Below are positions 1-11,405 of a stretch of 64,000 bases of DNA, piece after piece. Position 1 is the stretch's first letter, and each line of letters opens with the position of its first letter. The stretch comes from Lagopus muta (taxonomy: Eukaryota; Chordata; Aves; Galliformes; Phasianidae): contig NC_064439.1 of assembly GCF_023343835.1 (NCBI RefSeq), forward strand, positions 37,394,508-37,458,507. Direction: 5' to 3'. The position numbers and the translations under genes were made by a program. The notes below the pieces were generated by a model that saw only the letters and a list, made by a program, of their open reading frames with translations, was not told the origin of the DNA and did no database searches.

Positions 1-3000
1 AGAGGGAGAGGAGTTCTTTGATACATGTATAACTGATATGAGATTAAGAAACAATGGTTCAAGTGTTGGTCCAGCCAGTCTATTACAAATCTTAACTAGG
101 GAGATGGGGAAGGAGAGGACAGTGACTACTATGGATTAGGGTGATGGAGAAGGGAAAGTGCGCGATAGGAAAGAAACAAGAACTGTGTAAAGCAGGGATA
201 GTCACCACCAGGATCAGCAGTGTCCCACTGCATGCCATTCTGATGGTCCGAGGCAAAAGCGCAGGGGGAGAGCAGCAGCAGCATGGCTGGCCTTGGACAG
301 TAAGTAGGTACAGCAACAGGGCAAGTCCAGGAGGATGAGGCAGGACTTGGGTAGCAGGTCTAGGAGAGTCCGTCAGCATGCATCCATCTCGTTGTGAGGA
401 ATCTGTTGCCAAAAACCTAATCTAATCTCATGGTTGTTGGTCCCTTTTTTATCCTCCTTCTTGTGCCAACATGGCATTCCTGGGCGCTTGGTAAGAGTCA
501 TGTGCAGTACCTCCTGAGATGGCTGTGTCCCTCAAGATAAGCCCATACAAAAGACTGCTTCCTGGCAATTAAGCTGTGGCTTCTCTCTCTCTGGTTGCCC
601 CAGGCCTGCAAATAATCCTACGAAAGATTTTGCCAACTTTGACCAGGACTTCCCTGGACTTCTCCATCTGTGTCCCTCAGACAAAGGGTTTCTTAACCCT
701 TGCCCAGGACTTGTCCATCAGCATTCCTCAGCAAGCTTTGAGACAATGGTGCAAAAGTAGGTAGAATCTCTCCAGTGTGTTTATTTGTACTGATGTTGTC
801 TCCTATGAGGCTTAAATGCTGGATTTATGGTGGGGGCGTGATTTGACAAGACTTGGCCTGGGAATGTTTCATATAGGGTCCTTTTGTTTGCACTGTGTGA
901 TTATACCTGAATTTTTATGAGTGATGCTAAAACACAAACAATATTTTAGATAAATGTGATTTTGGCAGGGATCTTAAGAACTACTAAACATGTGTGTCTG
1001 GTTTGAGGTATTCGTGCTTTCTTGGACCTACTGAAGGTGAGAGTTTTCAACACAGGCTGCTTGCAGAGTAGAGATTGCTTGGTCTTTGAAGTCAAGGATC
1101 AGAGCTGAGGAGCCTGGAGAGCTGCTGGTTGTAACGCTTGAGCGTGCTGAGTTGAGGTCACCAATTATGGTTTAAAGCTACTCAATTTTTATGTCTACTT
1201 TTTGGTCAGTGAATAACTGATTGCAAAATAAGGATGCTATGTTCTGTCCAGGAGAAACCAGGTATGAATACTCAGAGGGGGCAGATGAGAGGCAAGAGAT
1301 ATTAGCTTGAAAAAGACAGCTAGTATTCCACAGAAGGTAAAGTGCTGCAGTTGGTAAGGGCATGTTAAAAGCTGGTGAAAAAGAGATCAAATAAGAACAG
1401 AAGACTAAAGGCTGCACTTACACCTAGATAAAGTACAAGTAATCATTCATACTTCACGTTGTAGCAGTGTAAAAAGGTGTATTGTATTCTTAAAAGCTTA
1501 ATCCTGAACTGATTGCTCTCTAGAACTAGAAATTTTGACTTGGATTTCAGTACTTCAGGGGAAAAAAAACCCAAGTTTTTTACCACATGGCTTTGTATTA
1601 CTGTGGAACGTAAGCATTAGACTTCTGTTGTGCAAGGAGTGAGGAAAGCTCAGAAAATGAGACTGGATCTGTTGGAATGATCTGACCTTCAAAGCAGAGG
1701 AAATGAGGAAAGTGGGGGCCCAAAGAGACAGAACAGCACAGTCAATTTCAGTGGCCAAGTGACTGATGAAATCCATGATCTGCAGAGATCCAGTCCGGAA
1801 TGCTTTCTTTAGGAATACACAATGTATGTAAAGGAGGACTTGGAGCATTGCTCATATATTGTTAATGCAAATGAATTTACTCTGGAGAGGCAGAAATACT
1901 ACAATACTGCTTTTTAAATTTCTTTATTATTTTTTTAAATACAACTCAGGAAATGCCCACTGAGTCTGTAATTGGGGTGTTTTGTATATATTCAAGGTTC
2001 TGTTTTAATACTGATTGGTGGGATAACAAAATATTTAAAACAATGTGCTAAAGGCTTATATATTCTTATACAAAATTAAGTATTTCAGGATGATTCTGCT
2101 GGCTATCAAGCAATAGGCCTAGATATTTCTTGTAAGCTACATATTCATCAGATGGTCATCTGTCTGACGATTTATCAAGTTCCTTTCAGTAGTACTTCCT
2201 TCACATGGCAGGTGAGCCTTCCAAACTATTAAAATGTAGCTTAGTTTATGTATCTGCCAGCCTATAGTGAGTCTGAATCAACTTCCTTGCCTCCTGGCTT
2301 TACTGATAATTCAAAATTGCTACTATTGAATGTAATCTTTGGATGTAAATAATGGAAATGCACAGACCCGGAGAAGGAAGGGGAAAAGTTATTTTTGTTA
2401 TGTTCAGTTTAACATTATTTCAATAAATAGGAGTTATTCTGGAATGTGTTTTCTGGGTTTGGGCAATTTGTATTTCATTCCACCTCTAAATATAATGAGT
2501 ATAAAATGAATGAGGTGTGTGCACCTAACAGGCTATTAGTTTTGGGGATGTTAAAATAACTGAGCTTTCTGAGTAGCATGAAAGCCACGTGTAGCTTATA
2601 ACGTTTGAATAATTTGAATGAACTGCCTTATGTGATGTTCTGATCCATGTTTTTTGGGGGGTGCCAACTTGATTATAGTTGGTTAATACAGTATAAGATA
2701 AATGACCTTGAATGGTAACTTTCACTTTCTGTACGTAAAACCATACTCTAATTGTTGTTCTTAAAAGTCAATTTGTTCTTATCTGTTGCCAGGAGTTTTT
2801 GGAGCGTAAAATTGTGGAGGATGTTACTGTTGATAACAGAATGTATGAAAGGCAAACTTCGTATATGAACTTCCTCAGAGCATGGTAGAGAACTCTGAGC
2901 AATTACCTGTGGACTCTAATTACTTGAAGTTCATCTCATCTATAGATTTCACTGATATATTGCCATATAAATATGCTGATGAAACTAGAAGGCATCTGGT

Positions 3001-4267
3001 GGAAAACTGTATACAGTAAGAGGTTTGGGGTGGAATAGGTAGTGTTTGAAAGCACTCATTGAACAGCACAGGCCCATTTCCTGAAGAATGAGCATCTGAC
3101 AGAAACTGTTCTCCCTTTCTTATCTGATGAGCTTGTTTTCAGGGTACACTTAAGCAGCTTTGTCAGTGGGTTAGCACTGCCATCACTTCAATGATATTTG
3201 CAAGCTTAAAATAGCTGCTCCTAAGGTGCTTCTGAAATGAAATTTCTGAAAAGAAAATGAAAAGCTAAATACACTCTGTGAGACTCCAGAGAACAAGGCT
3301 TAAATAAGCTGCATGAATGTGAAGATTTTCTCGTGCCCATTTATTCTGTCAAAATTATCAAAAATATTTATTTTTAGAGGTCAACTGTGTGAAAACTGTA
3401 GCGTGTTTTCTTTCCCTTCAGTGCTTGAGTTAGGAAGCAGAGTAACACTTTTTTTACCATACATGTTGATGATTGAATGGTTAATACACCAGCATGATTT
3501 TTCATCTTCTCTGAACGTCAGCAACACAAAAAGTAAGCTACTAATCATTTGGATAAAGTGGATTCATAAACTTGGGTTATGTACTGTATATCTTCATTCA
3601 GAAACTGTGTCTCCTACTAATCTTAATTATTCCTCCTACAGTTTTAAATCACAAGTGGCTGTTATTAAATTTATTTTCCTTTATGGGTTATGTGGTAAAG
3701 ATGCTGATTCAAAATGAAATTGAACATGGATAAATGTAGTGCTGTCTGCGATACTCCATGATACATCCCAAGATGTTTAGTCTCTGGCACCATCTTGATA
3801 TTGAGCTTTGAAAAGGAGAACAGCCACAGTCAGCTGGTGAGAACTAGCACAGAGAATTCGTGTTAGAAAATGAAAAGCTTTCTAATGGTTTCCAGCTTCT
3901 TCTAGAACATACCTAATGAGTCATTGGAAAAAAGCAAAGTGTAGGGCAATCCATACATGTGATATTTTTTTTTTCATGCACCTAATTTGCATCTGTAAAA
4001 GTCTACAAAGCTAAAAATCATAATCTTCTGTAGCTGCAGTAACCCACTGTGAAGAGGGCTACCATCATCAGTAGAAGAGCTGGTGTTAAGGGATTAATCA
4101 TGTCTTTATAGCATATTACACCCACAGTATGCCAAGTTAAGAGTGGAGAAATCTAGATTCCATGGGCACTGAAGCTCATTAACACTATTGAGATGAGTCT
4201 TGTCATCAAGAAAAGAAAATATGGCTACTGCTACACTGATAGCTTTCATTTATTATTTTCTCTTCTC
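1..4267. other. Non-coding stretch, no repeat recognised
   Basis: No protein family or known repeat was recognised in this AT-rich stretch. The open frames are short and read like chance translations; the longest, on the plus strand at 3313-3717 (134 codons), has no domain, signal peptide or helix pattern I recognise. A well-formed splice donor-like site (ACA/GTAAGT) lies at 300-301, but no partnering acceptor stands out. A weak duplication of about 25 bases is visible at 656-680 and 707-731. Short T-runs such as 3967-3977 are ordinary. Confidence 0.6.
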
Positions 4268-4656
4268 ACCTTTTGGGACCCATCATATTTAATGTTTTTT
4301 GATGAAGTGAATGAGGGAATTGAATGCAACCTCAGTAAGTCTGCAGGTATCACCAAGTGGGGAGGAAGTGTAGGTTTGTCTGAGCACAGAAGGGCTCTAC
4401 AGAAAGATTTGGACAGGCTGGATCAATGGACTAAGGTCAATTGTATGAGCTTCAACAAGACCAAATGCCAGGCCCTGGACTCTGGTCCCAACAACCCCAT
4501 GCATCATTGGCTTGAAGGAGAGTGGCTGGAAGGCTGTGTGGAGGGGAAGAACCTGCTGGTGTTGGTTGATGCTCGGCTGAACATGAGCAGTGTACCTAGG
4601 TGGCCAAGAAGGATAACAGTGTCCTGGCTTGTGTGCCAGCAGAAGCAGGAAGGTAG
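4268..4656 (+). mobile_element. CR1 LINE fragment (part of ORF2 reverse transcriptase)
   Basis: The plus strand encodes a recognisable piece of the CR1 ORF2 reverse transcriptase. Around residues 36-135 of the frame opening at 4193 are the CR1-like strings NEGIECNLSKSAGITKWGG, KDLDRLDQW, FNKTKCQALDSGPNNPM and DARLNMSSV. The catalytic region that reads FADDTK in active CR1 copies reads SAGITK here, so both catalytic aspartates are gone and the copy is dead. The element is truncated at both ends: there is no 3' UTR or tail, and similarity fades after about 4656. The 172-codon frame is element remnant plus flanking sequence, not a host gene. Confidence 0.9.
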
Positions 4657-5335
4657 TATAGAGAATAAAAAAATGTCTAAGAACACTGAGATTATGTTAA
4701 TGTGGAAATAGAAAAGACTTGAACTTAACCACTGCTCCCAGGAGGGCTTTTTCTCTGAAGTGTGCACTAGTGCTGGATTGTGCAAAGCGGTATTTTACCT
4801 AGATGGAGCAACAGCCTACCCTGAAAGGTTGAAAAACAGAAACTACAGACCAAATGGCTGGAGAAAGTAGCAGAGGTAAGAAAAAAGAGTAGAGACAGAA
4901 GGTTAGCAGCCAAATGGGTGAGCTGGCATCATCTTTTCTGGTGATAGATGTTCTGAGAGGCAGAGACTGTGGGAAACACTGCCTAACCTCAAACTGATAC
5001 AGAAGAAAGACAAATATGTATATAGCTTTATCAAGATATACTCTCTCAGTTATACTTGTGTAATATGGTGGATTTACAGGCCTCCTGGAAGGCCAAAATG
5101 GGCTGCTGTTTGCCTTTGAAAGAAGATGTTGCCATTTCCCACCTTTGATCAGTTCATAAAAGCAAATCAAGTCAAGTGATCAATGAAGAATTAATGTAGA
5201 AAATGGAAGTAAAGAAGACTATGTCCTGATGAAGGATGACCATGCTTAGAGGTGGGACATAAACCTCTTTGGGAGCAGGTTAATTTAATTGATCTTAGAT
5301 AAAAAGCTAAGAAGTGATGTGGAGCTGTTGAAGGG
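4657..5335. other. Interval between two CR1 pieces
   Basis: This stretch separates two plus-strand CR1 fragments that come from successive parts of the element: reverse transcriptase before it, ORF2 C-terminus and 3' UTR after it. I do not recognise the roughly 680 bases themselves. They may be an insertion that split one CR1 copy, or unrelated spacer between two insertions. The minus-strand frames at 4799-5170 and 5191-5376 show no domain. Confidence 0.4.
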
Positions 5336-5758
5336 TCTGGAGGAGGGCCGTGTAGGTGATCAGTGAGCTGGAGCACCTCTCCTTGAAGAAAGGCTGAGGG
5401 AGTTGGGCTTGTTCAGCTTGGAGAAAAGAAGGCTACAGGGAGACCTCGTTGCAGCCTTCCAGTACATGAAGGAAACTTATGAACAGGAGTTTATACTTCA
5501 AACTAAAAGAGGCTTTAAACTAAAAGAGGTGAAATTTTGTTTAGATGTTAGGAAGAAAATTTTTACTCAGAGGGCAGTGAGGCACTGGCACAGGCTGCCC
5601 GGAGAAGCTGTGGATGCCCCATCCCTGGAGGTGTTCAAGGGCTGGACTTGTTGGGTACCTGATCTGGTGCATGGCAACACTGCCCATAGCAGGGGGTTGG
5701 AACTAGATGGTCTTTAAGATCCCTTCCAACCTAAGCCATCCTATGACTCTTTGATTCC
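5336..5758 (+). mobile_element. CR1 LINE 3' end (ORF2 C-terminus plus 3' UTR)
   Basis: This is a 5'-truncated CR1 copy. It starts in the ORF2 C-terminal region ([20 protein letters not shown] in the frame at 5403, followed by RAVRHWHRLPGEAVDAPSLE) and runs through the 3' UTR (GGGGTTGGAACTAGATGGTC-type block near 5693-5713). It ends in degenerate tail repeats at about 5741-5758. A small internal duplication of AAACTAAAAGAGG occurs near 5498-5529. The copy is followed directly by a (TTTG)n microsatellite. Confidence 0.93.
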
Positions 5759-5780
5759 GTTGTTTGTTTGTTTGTTTTTT
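5759..5780 (+). repeat. (TTTG)n microsatellite on a CR1 tail
   Basis: About five TTTG units follow immediately after the CR1 tail at 5758. This fits microsatellite growth from, or insertion next to, the element's 3' end. Confidence 0.85.
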
Positions 5781-6951
5781 TAGTAGTTGGGATCTGAAAC
5801 AGAGGTTATACTGAATCTTTCTGGGAACAATAAGTTCTTAATATGAATTTTAAAATACGTGAATTACATCTAAGTTTATTATAATTTTTTTTTTTTGTAA
5901 TTTAGATATTTTTATGTGATGAATTTTATGGGATTGTCAAATTATTAACATATGAAAACTTATAAGCTGATTTTGATTTTCTTAATAAATGATGATCCTT
6001 CTGAGATGTGTTATACACACATATGTACAGCATACTGTATTATGTGTTATAAAACACAAAATTTGTAGTCAGGCAAGACTTATACTTGCAGTCATAAGCA
6101 AGGAGAGCTAGACAATTGCTATGCTATAAAATCACTCTATGAGGGATTATAAAAAGCTTTTGTTTAGCTATTAGGAGTAGATAATTTCTGTTTAAGGCTA
6201 AATTTATTGGATAACTGTTCTGTCCTATTGCTAAACTATTCTAACATGTTATCAGTGATGACAGAAAGACCTGTCTAATTGGCAGTGTGACTTAGCTGCT
6301 GTGTTACATCTAGGCAGTCACTTACAGTTCTTAACTAACACTCAAGTCTTTGGGAGAGTCAATGACTTAATAATATTACTGACTAACAGCAAAAAATGCA
6401 TCAGAAAATGTCAAATATAAAAATCAATTGTTTGCAATTCAGGTAATTGTCTGAATCATTATTGCCCCTATCATTTCTCCTTCTAGAAAAGTGTGCTTTT
6501 AAGTCTGTAGCTAAATATACTAAACGTGTATCAATGAAACATGAGCGAAGCTCTCACAGTTTGACACTATCTAGTTTTCAGGAAATGTATGTTAAGCTTT
6601 AGTAGAAGCAAAAACATGTATTGAATTTACTACTGGTAAAATGCTGCAGTACATAAGGTAGTAGAAATAGTTTTATTCCTATTTTTTTTTTTTCCCCAAA
6701 ACTGTTTGTGTTTTAGATTCTCTCTCATCTTGCCCTTATAAATAGACTTCAGAGCACATTTGATATGAGTTTCTTTCTCTTCTGTACATAACTAAGAGAA
6801 GTGTCAGAATCAGTTCAAGTTTTGGTGAATGCTTATAAATTATTGCTCAGTTCCAGGTAGCAAACTGCTTTTATCTAATTACTCATTTTATTTTAAAAAT
6901 ATCTGAGTCAATAAAAGCAATCATGGTAAAACGTGCAGACATTTTATAGTA
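5781..6951. other. AT-rich non-coding stretch
   Basis: No repeat family, RNA gene or convincing coding frame is visible. The DNA is strongly AT-rich with short T-runs (about 5885-5896 and 6681-6693). It ends at the TA target site of the first mariner copy. Confidence 0.6.
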
Positions 6952-7475
6952 TATAGGTTGTTCTGAAAGCATGCCTCCTATTTATTTCCATGGAAACTAC
7001 AACAGAACACAATAACACCATTTGATAGAGAAAATTCTCAGCTATGAAAACACTACTTCTCAACATAGTCACTACCATTAGCCAATTTGCATGGATGAGC
7101 TGATCAAGATGCTCTTCATTTTGTGGTGTGGCAGCTGTGCATGTTTGCCCAGAATGTGAATTGTCTTTCACGTTGCTGTCACCAGTGTTGAAGCTCACTG
7201 CCTCACTGTGCTAATATCCACTGTTTGGTCTCCTTAAATGTTCAGCAAGTGTAGATGAATGTCAGTGGGTGTCACTTTTTCTGCATGGAGGAATTTAATT
7301 ATACCCCTTGCTTCACGTGCCCTTTTATGTCAGAGTGCCCCTATACTGACATCTATCTTATGGCAACAGAATTTAATGGAATATTGTTGGGAAGGTTCAA
7401 CCTCTACTGCTGTTCCACCAACATCTGCCTCTGATGTCAGGAGACAATAGGAGGCATTTTGGAGCAGCCCTTATA
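6952..7475 (-). mobile_element. Galluhop-type mariner, internally deleted, with TA target duplication
   Basis: The element runs from 6954 to 7473 and is flanked by TA at 6952-6953 and 7474-7475, the target site duplicated by Tc1/mariner elements. The ends are inverted repeats: TAGGTTGTTCTGAAAG on the left, and TAAGGGCTGCTCCAAAA when the right end is read on the minus strand. The minus strand keeps transposase debris: a helix-turn-helix segment (HSGQTCTAATPQNEEHLDQL) near 7085-7160, and a C-terminal tail (ANGSDYVEK then TAG) at 7053-7084. The two sit side by side in different frames, so the central catalytic region was deleted at about 7084. At about 0.52 kb against roughly 1.2-1.3 kb for full mariners, this is a non-autonomous remnant. 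It matches the chicken Galluhop/Mariner1_GG family as I remember it. Confidence 0.88.
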
Positions 7476-8780
7476 TTTGAAAGATAGATCAGACTCTCCA
7501 TGTAGGAAAAAAATTTCTTATATTATGGTCTCTGTATTGGCAGAGGTCCCCAGGGACTTTCTCAGCTGACTGTGTTCTAACTTCTTTCTGTCACAGGATA
7601 TGTGGAAATGATCCATCCAGGAAGATAATGCCACCCCAGCCCTGCACAAGAAGCCTATGTTGTGAGCACAGAGGTGAGTGTTCACTTGCTGTTACCACTA
7701 ATATGAGGCACTTAGGCTGGTAATTTGTAACTCAGTATTTGTAAGTGAGGACGTGATCTGAGTCTGCCATTTTATCGGTATGGGGGAAGATCTCTCTGTA
7801 CTGCTACCTCGTTTTGTGTGCCTGAACTGCCATAGGAAATTCATGGGTCTGGACAAAGGCAGAGGTGCAGGTCTCAGCTCTGTTTTAAACATATGAGGTC
7901 CATAAGATGTGGAAAACACAAGTGTGTGGAGCATGCAGCAAGCAGGGCCATGCCTGTAATTGATGCCTGGATGCTTGTTCTTGACTGTGGCTGAGAGCAG
8001 CAGATGAGCAAGAAAACCTGGATCTGTTCCCACTGTACAAATTTTCATTGAGATGGGACCATACAGGAAAGGGGATAAAAACAGCCATCAGTTTTATTTT
8101 CTTCAAATAGAAGCTTGCTGGAGATGCTTAGTGTAGTTTTGCGCTGTTTGAGGTGGGAGTGGACTGTTTGCTCATCAGCTGCGAACTCCATAAAGCTATC
8201 TTTCTGATGCAGGAATAAAATGGAAGCTTTGCCGTGCTTGAAAGCAGTGCTTGCAGATGGCCTGACTAGCAGTGGGGATGCAGTGTGGGTTGCTGAACAT
8301 AAAGGCAAAAGTCCATTATCTCAACATCTCTTGGCAATAAGTCCTTTTAGTAACTGTAAACAGCACCTATGAAGTGCATAAAAACTACATGTTTGTATCT
8401 CCCTAGTTCAGAGGCTATCTCAGAAAAGAAATGAAGTTCTTTCTGCATAGGAGAAGTTTGCCTTTCTGTATGGAGGGATGAAAAGAGTGAATCTGTACAC
8501 TGTTCTATAAATTTTGCCTTCAAAATGAGTCACTTGAAAAATCTGTATTTTTGTCAAAGAAACTCACTTTTTATGAGTGGATTATATTACTCTGTGGTTT
8601 GTTACACTAGGCTTGAGGGTTATATACTTCTCTGTTGGAAGACTTCCTTAGCTTGTGTATCTCTGAGCCTTATATACTATTGCAGTGTCATTTCCAAAAT
8701 GCATGTTGGTCTTTCTTCTTTAATCTATTCTTTCAAGACCCATTTTGGTCTACAGAACTCTTAGTTTCAAACTATAAGAT
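7476..8780. other. Non-coding stretch with one exon-like segment
   Basis: Apart from the exon-like segment at 7597-7673, listed separately, nothing was recognised. Several minus-strand frames overlap at 7698-8308 but share no domain and look like chance. Confidence 0.5.
7597..7673 (+). other. Possible small exon (77 bases)
   Basis: The segment is preceded by a pyrimidine-rich tract ending in TTTCTGTCACAG and followed by GAG/GTGAGTG, a strong donor match. One of three frames is open throughout (25 codons, from ATA TGT GGA onward) and two contain stops. I recognise no protein, and the length is not a multiple of three. If it is real, an exon of a long non-coding RNA is as likely as a coding exon. 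No neighbouring exon was identified. Confidence 0.2.
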
Positions 8781-9004
8781 TTAGACTTTAGAGATTCAGA
8801 AAAAGTCTTTTTACAACAGAGTGGTGAGGCAGTGAAACAAGTTGCCTAGAGAGGTCATGGATGCTCCATCCCTGGACATATTCTAGGTCTGGTTGAGTGG
8901 GGTTCTGAGCAGCCTGATCTAGCTGTAAGTGTCCCTGTTCATTGTGGAAGGGGTTGGAATAAATGATCTTGAAAGGACCCTTCCAGCTCAAATGATTCTG
9001 TGGT
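8781..9004 (+). mobile_element. CR1 LINE 3' end
   Basis: This is a truncated CR1 3' end. It starts at the TTAGACxTTAG block, continues through the GTGGTGAGGCAGTGAAACA and GCTCCATCCCTGGACAT blocks, and finishes with the 3' UTR (GGGGTTGGAATAAATGATCT) and a short AATGATTCTGTGG tail. Many substitutions make it an old copy. Confidence 0.92.
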
Positions 9005-10642
9005 AATCTAAATTAACTAGAAGGAATTGGCTATTCAGCTTTTCTAAAACTAACGTCCTGAGGTTTTTTTCCATTAGCTTGATTACTGACAAATGAAAGC
9101 AGATGCCTGTTAGCATCTTTTAGTTATTACTCTGTTAGGGTCTAAATTCTTTCATCATGTCTTTTAATCTTAACACATGCCTGATAATTTGGGTTAGCCA
9201 GAATTTACTTAATAATTGTGAAACTAAGACTGGAGTCCTCAAGCTCCAGACTGTGAGATTTTTATGATGGACCATTGAATACGAATACTTGATTTTGGAG
9301 GACTGAGTTTCAGATGATTTAATTAAGTTTGATTTTTGTGACCTTAAAATCACTGTTATGAAATTGAGCTTTTGTAGGTAATGAGGACGGATGCCTTGCA
9401 GCTCAGGTTATTTTGGTCACCTTTCAGCAGATGTGGGCAGGTCAGAGCAAAAGCTCCATTCACTACAAAGCTGCTCTAGGTGTACCTACTTCTTTGCACA
9501 AAGAATTTTGTTCTGAGCCACGACACACTTGGCTTTCAGAAGCATTAAACTCATGCCTGCTCAGCTCTGTGGATCAATGTAATTATTCTTATGCTGCAGT
9601 GGCCATTAAATCTCTGTTACCTACAGCTAACCTGATTTCTGAACGGGGGATTTAATGTTGGCATTTAATGGATATCCTGGCTATCCTATTCAGGGCACTG
9701 CATGCTTTCCTCCACCTGGAAAACATGAGGTAATACCTTATCTGAAACCCTTGTTACAGCCAGGTGAGATCAGACTCCTTTCTTTATCCTGCCTGGAAAC
9801 TGTTCGGTGCCTCTAGGGAAGGGATTGTGGAAATTTGCAGTGGATTTGGGGCAGTGATTCTTTAGTATGGGATAATGAATTCAGAGGCATGAACTGCCTG
9901 GATGGAAAGAAAGCAAATTCAAAAACCTTCCAAATTCATTCTGTTATGCACTGGTGGAGAGCCATGGGGAAAACCACCACAACAAGGTGAAGCAACAGCT
10001 TGGTTTCAGAACTAAAATGGGAGGCTGTGGAGGGCAAGTGGCTGCAGCCAATCTATCCCTGCCTGAAGACTGGATGCTGCCAGAACTGCTCTCATCGTGG
10101 AGAGGAAGAAGATCCATGAGCCTGTGCCAGGGGAATGGGTAGGAAAAATCGGGGAGAAAAAAAATTGCAGACAAAAAGGCAACAAAACAGATGGGCTCCT
10201 GGCCAGGGTCTCTGAGGTAAATGGCACTGTTGGTTGTAACAGCTGCAACTGCAAATCCAGGAGATAACAGGGGTAGCTGCCAGTTGTTTAAAGATTGCTA
10301 CTAGCTATTGAGCCCTGACCACATCTCCTCCTCTGCAGAGAAAAGAAAGCTTGAAAGAAAGCTTCTTGCTACGACTCCTTTACCTTCTCTTCATCATTCT
10401 ATGGTAAAGATGCAATTTTGCTGCCAGAATTGTCAAGCTTCTGAATGCCAGCAGAGTCTCATCCTGCAATAAGCTCCTTAAATCTTGATAGATTTGCTGC
10501 TTCCTCTCTTCATTTTTTTTCTAAAGCAGGTAAAATGTTCACACTCCTGCATCTGACTCTGCAGGCAGGTGATCTTCTCAATGCTACCTCAGCAGAGTGA
10601 TTGTGACTCCTCCGGTGTACTGGGGAGAGAGAAGTGGCCTTA
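9005..10642. other. Non-coding stretch, slightly less AT-rich near 10.0-10.2 kb
   Basis: No repeat or gene was recognised. Overlapping frames of 60-80 codons on both strands at about 9944-10254 coincide with a locally GC-richer patch, which lengthens chance frames. None has a family signature. Confidence 0.5.
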
Positions 10643-11405
10643 TATGATTGTAGAATGATAGAGCTATTAAGGATGAAAAAGGTCTCTAAGATCATCTAGT
10701 CCAACTGTCTGCCCACAAATATTGCTTGCTAAAATATGTCTTTATGTACCACATCTACACGTTTCTTGAACACTTCCAGGAGCAATGACTCCACCACCTC
10801 CCTGTGCAGCAGGACCTGATGCTTGGTCTTGTTGAACTTTGTCCCGTTGGCCTCATCCCATTAATCCAGTCTATCCAGCTCCTTCGATATGGCCTTCCTA
10901 CCTTCTGGCAAATGCACACCACCCTCCAACTCGGTGTCCTTTGCAAACTCAGTGAGGATGCGCTCAATTCCCTCATCCAGATCATCAATAAAAATATTAA
11001 CCAGACCTGGACCCAATACTGACCCCTGGGGGACACCACTCGTGACTGGTCTCCAGCTCGATTTAACTCCATTCAGCACCTCTCTGGGTCTGGCTGTCTA
11101 GCCAGTTCTCTACCCAGCTAACAGTGTACTTGTCCAAGCCATAGGCTTCCAGGTTCTTCAAGAGAATAGTGTATGAGACAGTGTCAAAGGCTTTGCTGAA
11201 GTCTAGGTAGACTTACGTCAACAGCCTTTCCCTTGTCCACCAGGTAAGTCACCTGATCATAGAAGATGATGAGATTGGTCAGGCAGGACCTGCCTTTCAT
11301 GAACCCTGCTGGCTGGGCCTGATCACCTGGCTGTCCTGCACTTGCTTCGTCTCTTCTACGTTGAGAAGTGCTTCCCACTCCATTGCTTGCTCCATTTTCT
11401 TCCTG
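10643..11405 (-). mobile_element. CR1 LINE with an internal deletion (3' tail joined to reverse transcriptase)
   Basis: Read on the minus strand, this is CR1. The 3' tail and 3' UTR lie at about 10643-10803 (AAGATCATCTAGTCCAACTG block and the CCACCACCTCCCTG block). From about 10804 it jumps straight into reverse transcriptase sequence, so several hundred bases of 3' ORF2 and UTR are missing. The frame at 11079-10861 keeps [12 protein letters not shown], the RT palm-region motif, and FAKDTEL where active CR1 has FADDTKL, so one catalytic aspartate is replaced by lysine. Further upstream pieces (GRSCLTNLI-like) reach about 11378, and similarity fades by 11405. Confidence 0.92.

Noticed and set aside
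4193..4711. A 172-codon plus-strand open frame, at first sight a gene
   Set aside because: Its middle is CR1 reverse transcriptase with both catalytic aspartates lost, and its ends are flanking sequence.
4657..5335. One CR1 copy split by an insertion between 4656 and 5336
   Set aside because: Possible, but the intervening sequence shows no element ends or target duplication, so I kept two separate CR1 fragments.
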